DNA of 64,000 bases from Ascarosepion bandense (Eukaryota > Mollusca > Cephalopoda > Sepiida > Sepiidae). The stretch is from assembly GCA_037127315.1 (NCBI GenBank), contig JBBBDQ010000225.1, positions 2,149,501 through 2,213,500 on the forward strand, given 5' to 3'. Under the pieces are notes generated by a model. It had not been told where the DNA came from, did no database searches, and was given only the letters and a program-made list of their open reading frames with translations. A program made the position numbers and the translations under genes. Within the stretch, counting starts at the first letter, position 1. Every line of letters begins with the position of its first letter. Shown here piece by piece: positions 13,956-25,796 of the stretch.

Positions 13956-15785
13956 GCCTTTACCACATCAGCAGTATTAGCAGCAGGAATTTACTTGCCT
14001 TAGACAGTCAGTCCTTTCTTCTTGATGACAACCTTTCACTCAAGTACAGTCTACTCCTTTCTGACCATTGCATTGAAAACTTTCCATCTTATAGCAAACA
14101 AGTGACTACAACTAGATCAAAAGCCAAGTCCTAATAGAGCATATATTTTTTATCCTCATTGGTTAAAATTCAATGAGGATAAAAAGTATATTCACTTGAG
14201 AATTACTATCCAATCAAAATTGTTAACAATTTCAATTTGGCTAGTTTTTATCAATATGAAAGCCAAGCCTCATGTAAATCTTTGCCAAAGAATGTTTCAA
14301 CTGGTTAGCTTCATTTTGGCGATTTCTTTTCCAAAGAAAATTTTCTTAAGTTTGCATACAATATTATCTTTTATTAAAAATGATAATTATATTTTTACAC
14401 ATTCCAACATTTTCTTTATTTTTTCTCATACAATTTTATATTATTGTTTTTATTCTAAATAACTTTTATATTCTCACATTAAAAGGAAATGAAATAAACA
14501 AGCTTAATTTATTGCAAAGTTTTTCATATTTTATCCATTAAAACTAATTTTTTAATTTAGAATAAAAAATATTCATTTACAATTTTAATATCAAACATAA
14601 GGGTATGGAATAGTCCATTTACTGGAATAGGCCATGTAATGGAACCGCCCACTCACTAATATCACTCCTTAAAAATAAATGCATGATACAAATTTTCTTA
14701 CAAGTTTAAACAAAGCCTAATTCATCGAACGACAATATTTTCTAAAAGTTATCAACTACAAAAAATAATATTGTTTATAATACTGATCTAAGGTACGTAA
14801 CTCTGTCCTTTTTATTACACCCCCCCCCCGGCCCGTTTTTCCTACATTTACAATTACTAAATTGTCCCATTTTCAACTGTAATTTTATTCTGAACTTTAA
14901 ATAAGATTGACTTTCGTCTTCTTAGTGACTTTAACATCAACTTTCATCTCTCATCAATTGTACTATTGTGTATAAATTTGTATATAAACATATTTGTATT
15001 ATTTGTGCTAAAATTCTGTTTCTTGCTTGATTGCCTTTTTGCCAGTGTCTTTTATTTTATTTGGTGAGGTAACAGAACATGCATATTAAAGAATCCTTCT
15101 GATCAACAACATTTTATCCAACCCTACACTCAACCTACCACAACAAGGGTCTTCAGGACATTATTTCCTGATTCTCATTGCAGTCTTACTCTTAAGCCTT
15201 TAAAAGTCAACTGAATTAGACTTATCAATTTCAGAAATCAGTATTTCTTGAATGATCTTGTATTTCTGTCTCTTCTACTTCATGCTCAAAATAAACATCA
15301 TTTATATTTTCTGTAATTGAGCGTAAGACTTCTACCATATATTTATGGATTCTTCCTGCTGAGAAAATACGTCCTTGTGTGCATTTTCATTAGCTTTTAA
15401 AGAGTTAATTACTGCTGTAATTTAATTTTTATAAAAATGTCTTCATTTTTTTTGTTTACATGTAGTAGAAAACCTTGAAAAAATAATCCCTATTGAAAGT
15501 TATTATTTGTATTAACTTTATTTTAGTTTGATTTGATTTAATAACTTTTAATTCAAAGTACTTTTTTAAACAAGTATAAAAATTTATGATTTTATTTTTA
15601 AAGTTAAATTTACTCTTAACTTTTTATTTTTTGTTGAAAAGTTTAGTTTTACTTTTATCATAAAATTATTTTGCTCTGCATATATGTACTTGCAAGTAAC
15701 GAACTATTACAAAATATTTCCCCCAAAATTTCATAATACAGAGTCTTGTCTAAATAAACACAAATTTATTTTCTTTACATTCAGG
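13956..15785. other. Non-coding, AT-rich
   Basis: No gene recognised. It contains a hairpin at 14147-14185 and a C run at about 14820-14829. Confidence 0.55.
14147..14185. repeat. Perfect 15-bp hairpin
   Basis: TTTTTATCCTCATTG at 14147-14161 and CAATGAGGATAAAAA at 14171-14185 pair perfectly around a 9-base loop. Role unknown; it may be the remnant of a palindromic insertion. Confidence 0.85.
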
Positions 15786-15789
15786 TATA

Positions 15790-15905
15790 ATAGGACATTG
15801 TTAAATGGGAAAAGAAACAGAATTAAAGTTAATCCAAATATATAAAACAAAGATAAAGGACTCAAAAAGATTCGAACCCCAAACAGATCTGGTGAAAAAT
15901 GATTA
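15790..15905 (-). repeat. tRNA-like SINE fragment (putative)
   Basis: The complement carries GGGGTTCGAATC (box B consensus, complement of about 15871-15882), followed by AT-rich sequence. No convincing box A was located. Confidence 0.3.
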
Positions 15906-16865
15906 ACTTTAGAATTATGATTTTTTTTAAAAATTTCTTAATACTACCATGCTAAATTATAACGTATTTCTCATTAAAAATTAGGATAATTCAGATGAAG
16001 TTGGAAATTTTTTACATGCATCAATGTCAAGCTTGGAAGCTAGGGTGCCCAAGGAGGGATCACTCATATAAACAGGTGATGCATTTGGCTTTGGAAGTTG
16101 CCTGCAGATCGAGACAAGGTGCTAAGAAAATCTGTTGCTCAAAGACAAGAGCACGTCTGCTTTCTATAGACAGAATTGACACACAGGTGCAAAGGGACAG
16201 GATTGTGGCAGACTTGCTGCGAGGCAAGAACAACCAATACTACAATTGGCAATAGCAACCAGGGAGAACTGAGAGGCAACAAAAAAACATCCAAAACTGC
16301 TATGAATCACTGAAAGCAAAAGCAAAACCCAAGCCTCAAAATAATCAGAATTACCATTTTGTTACTTGAGTATGTCGACAATGTTGTATAATATTTCCTG
16401 TTAATGAATTATTAAGTTTTCTGAGAGGGACGTTTGTCTTGAAGAGAACTTTTGCCTACCTTCAATATTGAGGACCAGCTTTCATATGAGAAACAAGTTA
16501 TCACACTCCTTGAAAGAAGTTAATAACCCCTCCAAGGTGGGGACACAAATTTATTTCTTGCACTTCCTTTTGAAGCGAGAATATAAAAATTATTTTTAAT
16601 AATATTTGAATTGTATAATAAAATAATAAAGTGTTGCAATTGTGTAAAAATTAATATAGAACTGTTTTAATAAAAACTGATAATATTGAATTGTATGAAA
16701 AATTAATTAAGAAATTTAGAATGTTACTAACACTGTTTCTTTGAAAAAGAGTAGGTGATATGAACTGATATGTCTTGAGTGGAGATGAGATGATATCCAT
16801 GGTAGAGTAGACAGAGAAATCAAAAAAGTAACAATCTTCAATTTCACATTAAATTAAATATAGAG
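15906..16865. other. Non-coding; one unidentified repeat-like open frame
   Basis: A + strand open frame at 15995-16255 is GC-richer than its surroundings and contains the stretch ARLLSIDRIDTQVQRD. I could not assign it to a family; it may be a degraded repeat. The rest is AT-rich without features. Confidence 0.4.
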
Positions 16866-16894
16866 TTAGAATGAAAGAACTAAAAAAAGCATAC

Positions 16895-17018
16895 CTGCTA
16901 CATCAGCACTTGGAAGAATAGATAACAAAAGTGAACAGCAAGTAAGTCCACCATCAACTTTGTTAAGTTCTTTCCATGATATTTCAAATGTTGGACAATT
17001 TACAGTGTCTTTTAGTAC
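16895..17018 (-). CDS. DDAH1: DDAH exon with catalytic cysteine
   Basis: C-terminal exon of dimethylarginine dimethylaminohydrolase, the cytosolic enzyme that hydrolyses asymmetric dimethylarginine to citrulline and dimethylamine and so relieves inhibition of nitric oxide synthase. Reading from 17018 down, an acceptor (...TTTGTAG) opens in phase 0. The product contains WKELNKVDGGLTCCSLLL, matching the family block with KVDGLLTCCS; the nucleophilic cysteine (Cys274 in human DDAH1) is in TCC. The exon can end at a GTATGC donor at 16894/16893, leaving phase 1, or read on to TAA at 16868-16866 as the last exon. The second reading adds AGMLFLVLSF and gives a tail a little longer than in vertebrates. 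I could not decide between them. The next coding exon is 16.4 kb upstream. DDAH1 and DDAH2 were not separated. Confidence 0.9.
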
Positions 17019-17300
17019 CTACAAAAAAAAAACTAACATATATTCAGTTTCATCAAAAGCTAAACATAATTCTTTCAACTGTTAAATTAGTTTCATTTTT
17101 CACAAATGAATTTGTGTTGGTAAATTTAGTAAATAGGTAAAAAAAGGAGGAAAATAAAAATGTTTAAGACAATTCATAAACTGATATACAAATCAAAAAG
17201 ACTATAATAAACAGAAATCATCAATCAAAATCAATAAAGACACTTTTTAAATTTTTAATTAATGTTTTTGACAAGACATTGTCTTGTGATTTTTCTTCCA

Positions 17301-17592
17301 TAGAACTGTCCTGATGTTTTGATTATTTTATTTTTATTTAGTTTTCTGTCAATCAAAAAATAACGATTGTGTAGATTTGCCAATTTAAAGAAAATTTTTT
17401 TCTAAATTTAGATCTTATTTTTTCTTATTTCTTTCTTTGTGAGACACAAATTACTGTTTGTCATCATGGCAAACATAAGGGCAGAAAATTTGGCAAATTT
17501 GTTAACTGATTGACATTTGTTAACTGATTGACAGAAAACTCGATATTGTAAACAAACAAAAATAAAATAATCATAAAATCAGGACAGTTCTA
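17301..17592. mobile_element. MITE with TA target duplication
   Basis: The ends read TA-GAACTGTCCTGAT... and ...ATCAGGACAGTTC-TA, inverted repeats of about 50 bp with a few differences (17303-17354 against about 17527-17590). TA on both sides is the target duplication of Tc1/mariner transposases. There is no coding capacity in 292 bp. An 18-bp unit (TTTGTTAACTGATTGACA) is duplicated in tandem inside the right half. Confidence 0.8.
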
Positions 17593-17924
17593 CAGATAAT
17601 AGTTACTTTAATCTTTAACTATACCAAACTTTTAAAAAAAAAAAAAGGACATTAAAAAATGTGGTTTTATTAACACAGGTGGCTCACATCAGTTAGTATG
17701 AGTGAAAGATCAATTTCAATGGGTGAGGTGATATTTGTATTAGGGTTGCTCAATTTAAATCAAATTTTTTGAAATCTTTGTTTAAAACAAAAGATTTAGA
17801 AATAAAACATATGTTTTTATTTTCATGTAAATTCCTGAAAGAAGAAAAGCCAGTCAAATATTTGTTAATGAATTGAATAATTTTGTTTTTTTTAACTATA
17901 AAATAAAATTTTTACTGGATTTTA

Positions 17925-18300
17925 AAATTCAACATGAGCAGTATTTGCATTAATGGGTTTATATAGAAAGACCAGTTTTGGTGCTTTATCTGTACCAAGA
18001 CAGTTTCTTAGTTTGGAATAGGACAAGAAAACTTGCACAATGCTGGAAGATGAGGCCACTGCAGATAAAAGTTGTTTAACTAAAAAAAGTATATCACTGC
18101 CCAACACACTTGCATGTGAATCCTACTATCCAAGCGCTGAGACCACCTTGCTTATGGAATCTGCAACTTTAAATGCCTGAAAGGAAGGAAATCTTGCTTG
18201 CAACTTCATAATAATGGGAACAAGTATGGGGAATTTCATATTGGCACATTCCATTGCAATATTAACTTCCTCCTTACTTAATGATTTTCCTTGAAGATAA
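17925..18300 (-). pseudogene. hAT transposase C-terminal relic
   Basis: Reverse-strand reading gives QLLSAVASSSSIVQVFLSYS, then KLRNCLGTDKAPKLVFLY (17950-18090). This resembles the hAT C-terminal dimerisation domain, which typically carries an SSASIER-F...KLRNRLG-EKA-KL pattern. An upstream part of the same strand (18110-18290) continues with stops. No inverted repeats or target duplication were delimited. It lies in the large DDAH intron, in the same orientation as DDAH, and is a decayed fragment. Confidence 0.7.
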
Positions 18301-18419
18301 AAATGTTGGCAAGAAGGTCAGCTTTGCTGGTATTTCTTTTCACCATTTTTATTGGGTTAGCCAATATTTGGGGGGGGGTTTATCCAGTTAGTGCTGATTT
18401 TTAAGGGAAATTAAAACAA

Positions 18420-18900
18420 AACAAAATTATGCCATTACATATTTATTTAATAACTGAATATGAACCATTTTGGTGCACAATCTTTCTCCATTTTTCTTTC
18501 AACTTATAGATTCTGTCTTCCCAGAATTTCAGTGGTTTCTTGGCAAAGAATTAATTAAGATGTTTTTTTATATCATCCAAAGAATTAAAATTTTGACAAT
18601 TAAGATTAAGTTGCAAGTATAAAGAATAAATGAAAATCCGAAGGAGCAATGACTGTTGGGGTAACAGATCTCAGCCAAGCTGAGACAATTTTTGCCAGAT
18701 CACCAAATAAACATGAGGTCTAGCATTATCCTGATGGAAAAGAACACCTTTTCTGTTTGCTAATTTTGAGTGTTTTTCTTGAATTGCTGCCTTTAATTCA
18801 TACAGTTGCAAGCAGTACTTTTCAGAATTAACTGACTAGTTACTTGGCAGAAGCTCATAGTACAGGATTTCTTTCCATTCTCACCAGATACACAGCAAGT
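18420..18900 (-). pseudogene. mariner transposase relic
   Basis: C-terminal half of a mariner-family DDE/D transposase on the reverse strand, with stops and frameshifts. Visible blocks in order: ILYYELLPSN (about 18865-18835, one frame shift), YCLQLYELKAAIQEKHSKL (near 18810-18755), then VLFHQDNARPHVYL, the conserved HQDNARPH motif carrying a catalytic Asp (near 18755-18715), and FNSLDDIKKHL with FFAKKPLKFWEDRIYKL towards the C-terminus (18600-18490). The last acidic residue region is corrupted. Dead copy. Confidence 0.85.
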
Positions 18901-19159
18901 CAGATTGAGTGGTAATCTTTGACAGAAATTATTTGAAGTGTTTATGTGAAACTGATTTATGTGAAGAAGAGGGGTTGAGTGGTCCTTGACAAATGATATT
19001 TAAAGTGATTTATGATTTGAAAAGTTTGGTCTTCCTCCAGAAGTTTGATATAATAGCATAATAGTCACAGTCACCGCAGTGAGCGACACTGAATCCCCAG
19101 AAGTTTAAGAGTCATCATCCTTGTGGCAGCAGCATTTGTGCACAAAAATTAGGTTCTTC

Positions 19160-20340
19160 CAATTTTATTATAGCACCCAAAGTAAGGGCTTCTTCAGAAA
19201 AATGCACACTGCCTCGCTTGTCAATATGCACTAATTAATTCCTTAATTATGTCCATTTCTAGAAGGAAGTCAAATCCTAATGGCTTCCTGTTCACCACTA
19301 GCACATCTGTTTTAAGGGAATTTCTGTTGGTTACTTCCAATGTAATGCTTCTGACACCATCCTAAAAAGGCACTTCCCACCTGCCATTAAGATTGTGGTC
19401 TATTTCTGTCTTTTGGGTTGACATATCAACCCACTTACAACGGACAAGAAGCACTAGAGTCTACCAATGCTATTCGGTTTACCTCATCAATTTGGACCTT
19501 TATCACCATCAATTTGGACCTTCATTCGGTTTAGCCCATCAATTTGGACCTTCTTTTAGTCTGTGTGGGGAGAGAATGATGCTGACTTCTCACCCGTGAC
19601 CTTATTTCCCAGACACTTTAATGCAACATATTCTTTCTTTTGGCATTGGTAACAGCGTATCTCTGAGAGCATTCTTTTGTCACCTTGTCTACCCTTCCTA
19701 GGCTTCTGGCAGTGCTTAGTGAAGTGATTAGGTCCTTTGCACTTGTAGCAGTACAATCCATCCTTTTGCCCAGGGGATGAAGGTGGGTACACAAGGGAGA
19801 ATCCTGCATTGCCTAACAGCAGTAACAAGCTCCTTCAACCTCAAACTTTTCAGTCATAAGGGCTCAAGCCCTGGTGAGAATCTGCTCCAGTGTCATATCT
19901 TCCATCCTTGAAGATGTCCACATTTGCTGTTTGAGATGACTAGGAAGCCCGAAACAAACGCACAAATAAGCCATTGATCCAACCAAATGCACCAGGTCCT
20001 GCAAATCACCCAAATATTCAGCCACTGTTTCTCCAGGACGTAAACAATGAAATATGAAGGGCTTGTTTCCCCAGTTCAAAGTCCTCCCTCTGATCACGGG
20101 CCAATTGTCGGTACACCGAGAGGACTCCACTTCACAATCTCAGTAGTATAATACACTCAACATTGTCCACCTCACACAATCTGATGAAATGCCATGAAAT
20201 TCCAAAATTAACTGGATGATGAAAGCTTTGCCTGCCATTACAGAAAACAAAAAAAAAACAAAACAAAAAAACAAATGCTGAAATAGCTTGTGTTGCAAGT
20301 TTTGTTCTGGTCAGTAAATTCCTCCATTCTTCTGACACTG
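19160..20340 (-). pseudogene. Ty3/gypsy-like gag and protease relic (copy 2)
   Basis: Reverse-strand relic of an LTR retrotransposon. From 20340 down: a gag capsid segment ending with FHCLRPGETVAEYLGDLQDL (about 20050-19995; the LRPGETV..FL..L pattern is typical of this mollusc gypsy gag). Then come two CCHC zinc knuckles (CYKCKGPNHFTKHC near 19750-19705 and CYQCQKKEYVALKC near 19665-19615). Last is a frameshifted retropepsin segment with IALVDSSASC (near 19480-19450) and PLGFDFLLEMDII (19290-19250). No reverse transcriptase follows, so the copy is truncated. X and Y repeats lie directly upstream in element orientation, as they do for the related + strand copy at 34.9-39.9 kb. Confidence 0.8.
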
Positions 20341-20579
20341 GCAGTGATCACTTTCTTCTCCCACGTAATAAACAGTTCCGAACATAAAACACGCTATCAA
20401 ATTTTCATTCAGTATGCTCCCTTGCTGAAATTTGGCAGTCCTTTTCTTATTCTTCAAGTCTCACCATGCCACATGAGAGTACCACAGCCTGTTCTATCAA
20501 ACCCCAGTGCCTTCCTCCTTGTTCCCACTCCAGTGTCCCAGCAACAGAGAGCAAACATTCCTCCTCTCCTTGAGGCAAA

Positions 20580-20935
20580 CCCATTTTTTTTTAATCATAT
20601 CACCCTGCGCAAGGCGGTAATGCCACTGATGTGCAGGGGGCTACATAGGAGTGAAAAGATTGGAAAAGAGAAAGCCGGAAACCACATCCTAAACAGGGAA
20701 CAAGGGATGAGCCTCTTCACCTGTTCAATAGATGAGGATGGAGTGTGAACCGAGCAATAGTTTAGTTTATCTACTCCAATTTAAAAAAAAAGAGTGAGAG
20801 GATTGGAAAAGAGAAAACCGGAAACCGCATCCTAAACAAGAAACAAGGGATGAGCCTCTTCACTTGTTCAATAGACGTGGGTGGAGTGTGAACCGGGCGA
20901 TAGTTTAGTCTATCTACTCCAAATGAAAAAAAAAA
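20580..20935 (-). repeat. Y repeat, dimer
   Basis: Two head-to-tail units of an interspersed repeat, recognised by TAGTTTAGTCTATCTACTCC on the + strand (complement of the unit start) and a shared block ending near CTCTTTTCCAATC in repeat orientation. Only the downstream unit carries the extra segment with GTAGCCCCCTGCACATCAG and the A-rich end. Other copies are at 36772-36974 and 50640-50990. No coding potential recognised. Confidence 0.85.
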
Positions 20936-21004
20936 AAGAGTGAGAAGTTGAAACTTAAAAAAAAAAATGAAAATGTTAAAAAAAATTTTTTTCTTTCTTC
21001 AAGT

Positions 21005-21360
21005 TTCAACTTAGTTAAAGTCGAAAGAAGCCTTTGAAGCTAAACTAATTTACAGAAACTTCTGTAGCAAGTTTAAAAAGACGAAATAAATAACCCTTTG
21101 GCTGTCCAGAAAATGGCCGCTGAAGGAAAAAAGACAAGACCGCTGCTGAAAGGCACATGTACCGTAGTAGTTAGAGGCAAAATACAGTTCCTTATTTAAC
21201 AATGGTGAAAAGAAAATTAACAAAATACAAGAAAAAGAAGAATGGCTGGCCAACTTACAAATCAGATAAACTTTGAACTGAAGTCGAGTGAGAAATTCCA
21301 GCAAACAGTGACACCAAAATATTTCAACTCATTTCAATAGCGGCGGCCAGTTAACTGAAT
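21005..21360 (-). repeat. X repeat
   Basis: About 350-bp interspersed repeat, the reverse complement of the copies at 35885-36232 and 36412-36745. The three share, in repeat orientation, AACAATTCAGT, GAAATGAGTTGAAATATTTT and GCTTCAAAGGCTTCTTTC. The copy here is followed in the same orientation by Y. Confidence 0.85.
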
Positions 21361-21372
21361 TGTTAGTGTGAC

Positions 21373-21432
21373 CGAGCAGGAGAGAGAGGAAACTGAGAGA
21401 GAGAGAGAGAGAGAGGGGACTGAGAGAGAGAT
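21373..21432. repeat. (GA)n tract
   Basis: Imperfect GA-rich microsatellite flanking the X repeat. The + strand X copies are flanked by the complementary CT tract, so this may belong to the X unit. Confidence 0.85.
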
Positions 21433-21514
21433 TTACTACTATAAATTCTTATTCTGTTGAGCACTATGTCTTGCCTAAGGTCAGCCAATGGCTCCATATT
21501 CTCCTTTCTCATTA

Positions 21515-22790
21515 TCAGCTGATGTTTATACAGTTATTGTTTAGAAACATGTCCCGAATTACTTGCAATATTTGTTTGATGTGTTGCATAATTTTGTTTT
21601 CATAATCTGTATATGGGAATATGATGTTGGTTATTTTCATTTTTGTTGCCTCTTTTGCCAGTGTGTTGATGTCATGATTTCCTTTGATGCCTATGTGGCT
21701 AAGAATCCAAGTCAGTATTATTGTTTTGTGCTTTATTAACTGATGACAATTTTCTTGGATTTCTTGAATATAAGGGTGATTTATGTTTTTTTCTTTAATT
21801 GCTGTTAAACTAGAGAGGGTGCCTGAGAATATTATAAACTTCCTATTTTCAGAATTTTCTATCATTTTAAGTGCCATTTTAATGGCTTGTATAGATGGAT
21901 GCATTTGGTAGCCTGATTTGTTTATGAATCTGTTTATGGCTGCTGTGCCTATTCTATCTAGGATTTTTGATCCATCTGTGTAGAATGGTTTATCGTCATG
22001 ATATTTGTCTCTTAATTCTCTGTACATACTTTTGTTGTTTCTTTTTTTGTGTGTGTCAGTGTTACGTCTATACAAGGTTTGGAGATTGTTCATAGAGCTA
22101 CTTTGTTTATTGTGACTGGTGTTACATTATCAGGATCTTTATTTTTTATTTGTTCTATTGCTTTGTTAATTTAAAATCCAAATGAAGGGATGGCTATTGA
22201 TTTATTTCTAATATAGAACTGGATATACTGAGGTTCATCTGTTTTTTAGTATGCTAAGTTATTTGGGTCGGACTGTAGTTCTAGTGCAGTTTTGGAGGAG
22301 TAATTTTCCCCATCTCAGAGATATAGGTTGTTCATTGACTTTTTTTATATAGAGACTTTGCATGGGTAAGATCCAGAAAACTTAGAAAATTAATCTCAGT
22401 CCTTGATTTTTATGGTTTGTAGTTTCTTTAAGATAAGAGTACATAATGCATCCTTAGTTTAATTTTGATCTAATGTGTGATTTATATATTCTGTGCATTA
22501 CTTTTTGGTCGCCACCCCAATTCAGTTTTGATATTACTTTTAAAAGCTTCAAAGCCTTTTGGCATTTTTTGTAAGGTAATCAATGTATGCCTTGAAGTTA
22601 AGTTTGCTGCCTAATATGACTTCTAGATATTTTATTTGTTGAACTATGGGAATTAACTATTTAATTCTAATTCTGGATTGAGGTGGTAGGCTCATTCTTT
22701 GCAGAAATGTATACAAACAGGTTTTGTTTTCGATAAATGGAATCCATTTTGATTTGTTCATTTTTCTATCTTGTTTAAACTTTAGGGTGA
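21515..22790 (-). pseudogene. LINE (I-like) 3' half: post-RT region and RNase H
   Basis: C-terminal part of a reverse-strand LINE whose RT is continued at 26004-26860 beyond an inserted DNA transposon. From 22790 down: a post-RT thumb region with IKYLEVILGSKLNFKAYIDYL (near 22620-22555). An RNase H domain follows, whose longest clean frame is 22093-21515: PFYTDGSKI with the first catalytic Asp, then MALKMIENSENRKFIIFSGT, then ILTWILSHIGIKGNHDINTLA, matching the W-P-H-GI-GN--AD pattern. The D in FSD is lost (FSG). A terminal RNase H is typical of I-clade LINEs. Stops and frameshifts show it is inactive. Confidence 0.82.
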
Positions 22791-22998
22791 AGTGAAAAAA
22801 TCAAAATTCTGAAATCAGATTCGTAATAATAATAAAAGGTTGTATCTTTACTTAGAAGTAACAAATCCAAAATATTACCAAAATTAATCTTGGGCTGCCA
22901 AAATTAGTTTGAAAAATTGAAATTTTATATTAAATATGCAATTTTCAAAATTTTCTATTCTTTAATTTAATAGTGTTTGTGATCTAATAATGATATAA
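22791..22998. repeat. Left terminal inverted repeat
   Basis: Matches the complement of 25797-26004 with scattered substitutions and small indels along its whole length, including AAAATTAGTTTGAAAAATTGA in part. Confidence 0.85.
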
Positions 22999-23059
22999 AT
23001 GCTTACTGATTACAGTTGTCAATAATTATAATCTTTATTTAAATGAAATTTAACAAAAT

Positions 23060-24500
23060 ATTTTTTTATTTCAAATTTTCTCATTTTTTGTCTAGAGAAA
23101 TATTTTACTCGAATAAATCTATCCCGATTATTTTGTCCACGCACTGAGGCACAAGCTTCATTTACTGCCTCTACACAATGTTCAATAAATTGGGTGTGAC
23201 AAGGCAGTCCAAAAAATGGGAGAGTTCTGCCCTTTTCCCTCAAGTCCTCAATTGTGAAATTCATGGTTAAGAGGTGGAGGTTCAATATAAGATTATAAAT
23301 CAGCCCAAAAAATCAGAGAAAAGTAATTAAAAGCATCAAAATTGATTGTTAGTAATCTGAATTTTCAAACTCCATTGTCTTGTTCTTGTCTGGCTTTAAA
23401 AATTTGCCTGATGGCTAATTCTCACACAAATTCTTGTTCATCATAGAGCATAGAAATGGGAATGTTCTCAGGATGCAGAAAATATGCATTTCTTTGAAGT
23501 ACAAGAGGTACTTCTTTTGGTCATTGGGCAGGACCTTAGATCACTGAATCATTTTGCCAGTGTGAGGAGCTTCGTGACCAAAATCATTTAATATCAAACC
23601 ATGAAGGGGCATATACTTTCATGATAAATGTTGCAATTGTTTTCAGTTTTTCTTTTGGTTCTTTGGTTGCAACACAGATGTAACGTTTGGTTTGTCATTG
23701 TCACCCAGCATGAGTGGGAGAGTTTTCCTGAATTTTTTCCAGCCAAGGTATCTGGAATTTTGCCTTTGTCAATAGCTTGATGCATGTCAAGAACAAATCT
23801 TTGATCCATGGTTAATTCAATGTCTTTGGAAACTCATATTGAAAAGAAATCTTTTCAAACTTTTTCACTCTTAAATGTTCATGTTCTGTTGGTGCTTTTC
23901 CTACCTTACCAAAATGTCTTCAAGGACCTGTAGTCATTCCATCCAGGTATTTAAAGATGTAACACAGATAACTCATTCAGATGAATAAGACAAATGACCC
24001 ACTGTCATGGTTTCTGCATTTTCTTCTCCGGTAGTCTAATTATTCTTCTTGAATAACCAGTATTCACAGCAGTTCTATCACATCTAAGCCAAACAAAGTT
24101 TTCAAGAGATACTTTCCTTACAGCAGAAATCAAGTATTGATTGAGAGATATCTTCTGCTGTTCCACTTTTTGGTGCAACATGTCCATATATACAGATTGT
24201 GGCTCTTATATTAAAGAAATATGTTCCTCTGTGATAACTTACTGTTTGCTTTTTTCATCACAATTGTCTTACCCTTTCTTCCATTAAAATATATGGCCTT
24301 TAGTGCTTCTGGATTGGTGTGATTCAGTGTTCTTTAATATGCTCCTCGCTTCAGAATGCTCTCTTCATAGTTTATTTCTGTCAATTACACTACCAGTTTC
24401 TTCAGTAGAAACTATTCCTATGTCTTGCAAAACGGACAATGATAATGCTACTGCAACTCTATCTGACACATTGAATCTGTTGCAGTCATAACAAAATTTG
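23060..24500 (-). pseudogene. Transposase-like relic of an unnamed family
   Basis: Multi-frame relic inside the TIR element. Blocks from the 5' end: SDRVAVALSLSVLQDIGIVS, then VIDRNKL (about 24465-24375); YFNGRKGKTIV (near 24290); LRCDRTAVNTGYSRRIIRL (24090-24030), probably a degraded CDGTAVNTG motif with an acidic residue; DQRFVLDMHQAI (23805); GKLSHSCWVTMTN (23735-23695); FFGLPCHTQFIEHCVEAVNEA (23210-23145); RDRFIRVKYFSR (23125-23090). I recognise the order of these blocks from a widespread set of uncharacterised invertebrate proteins (CDGTAVNTG, KLSHSRWLT, PCHTQ..ER), but I cannot name the superfamily. The flanking inverted repeats suggest it is a transposase. Broken by several stops. Confidence 0.65.
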
Positions 24501-25796
24501 GTTGTGATTTCCACATCTGCTTTGGCTTTGAGCTGCTTGACATTCCTGCCACATGTTGTGGTTGTTCTTTCTCCTTGTTCCCTGATTCTGAATCATCTGT
24601 TGAAATATCAGGAGATTTAACTGGAGAAATAGTAATTGGTTTCTTTGCTATTTTGAAGTTTTGGGGCTTTACATTTTCATATTGTTTTGGTTTCTCCTAC
24701 ATATGTTCATTTTTCAAGCAGAACTTTGGTCCAAAAAAAAGTTATGTTCATTCACAGGAACCTTTTGCTCCTTTTTGCAGGAACATTTCAACAAGTCAAT
24801 ACATTTGCAGGAACCTATGTCAAACAATCAATAGGAATCATCCTGAAATTGTCTTAGTTTTTCATTATATGTCACATTATTCTGATATGATTTTAAAAGC
24901 TGTTTGTATTTTTCATTATATGTCTTCAACATTTGTATGACGTGGATCAAAGATACAGTTGGAAGACTTGCTGAATCCTATATTAGCATGATAGTGTTGC
25001 AAACCTTGGCTGCAATATCAGAAAAATGAGGCTTTTGCTGATTTCTCTTCACTTTGAGTTCCAGTTTAGTTAACAAATAAAATTTCATAACATCCATATT
25101 GGTAGATAATGCATTAATTTTCAGAAGTTGTGAGGACCCCAAAATAAAAAAAAAACTTACTATGTCAAATTTTGGGATGAGTAGTCTTCCTGTAAAATGT
25201 GTTTTAAAATTAAAATTAAAGTTTCAGTACTCACTATCAACAACTCCTTGCTGGTTTGCAAATTTTGTATCTAATATTTATATTGCTATCAAGAACACCT
25301 TCTAGGCACTGACTCCACCTATTAGATTCTGGAGGTATGTACTTCTCTGTCTTGATGGAAAAATGTACTTTAAATGAAATGGCAAAATCAATCTTTTTGC
25401 AACCAGATGCTAAGTGGTTAACCTTCCTAATACAACTGACCAGAAGGGAGGGAATTAAGTTTATCACTTGACACTGTTATCATCTAAAATATTTTTCTTT
25501 CCCTTTTAACAAGTGTGTTCTAAAAGCAATGAATCAGGAAATTTGGTTGGTGGACTTTGGCCTCATATGCCATCCAAAGTACTCTTTGACCTAACAGTAT
25601 CAGCAGCAGAGAGTCAAGTCTCTTTGTTTTCAGTTTGTGATACACTTCAATTCATACAGTTATTTTAGGATGTATATTTAAGTAGAATGTAAAAAGTTCA
25701 AGGGAAGAAATTAAACTTTTTAAGCAAGTGATGAGTGAGAGAAATTAATTTTCAAAGCTGATTGTCTGAGTGGGTAGCTAACTGCCTTCATATTGT

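Noticed and set aside
24303..25305. Forward open frames at 24303-25305 as transposon genes
   Set aside because: The recognisable transposase blocks are on the reverse strand; the forward frames show no similarity to anything known.
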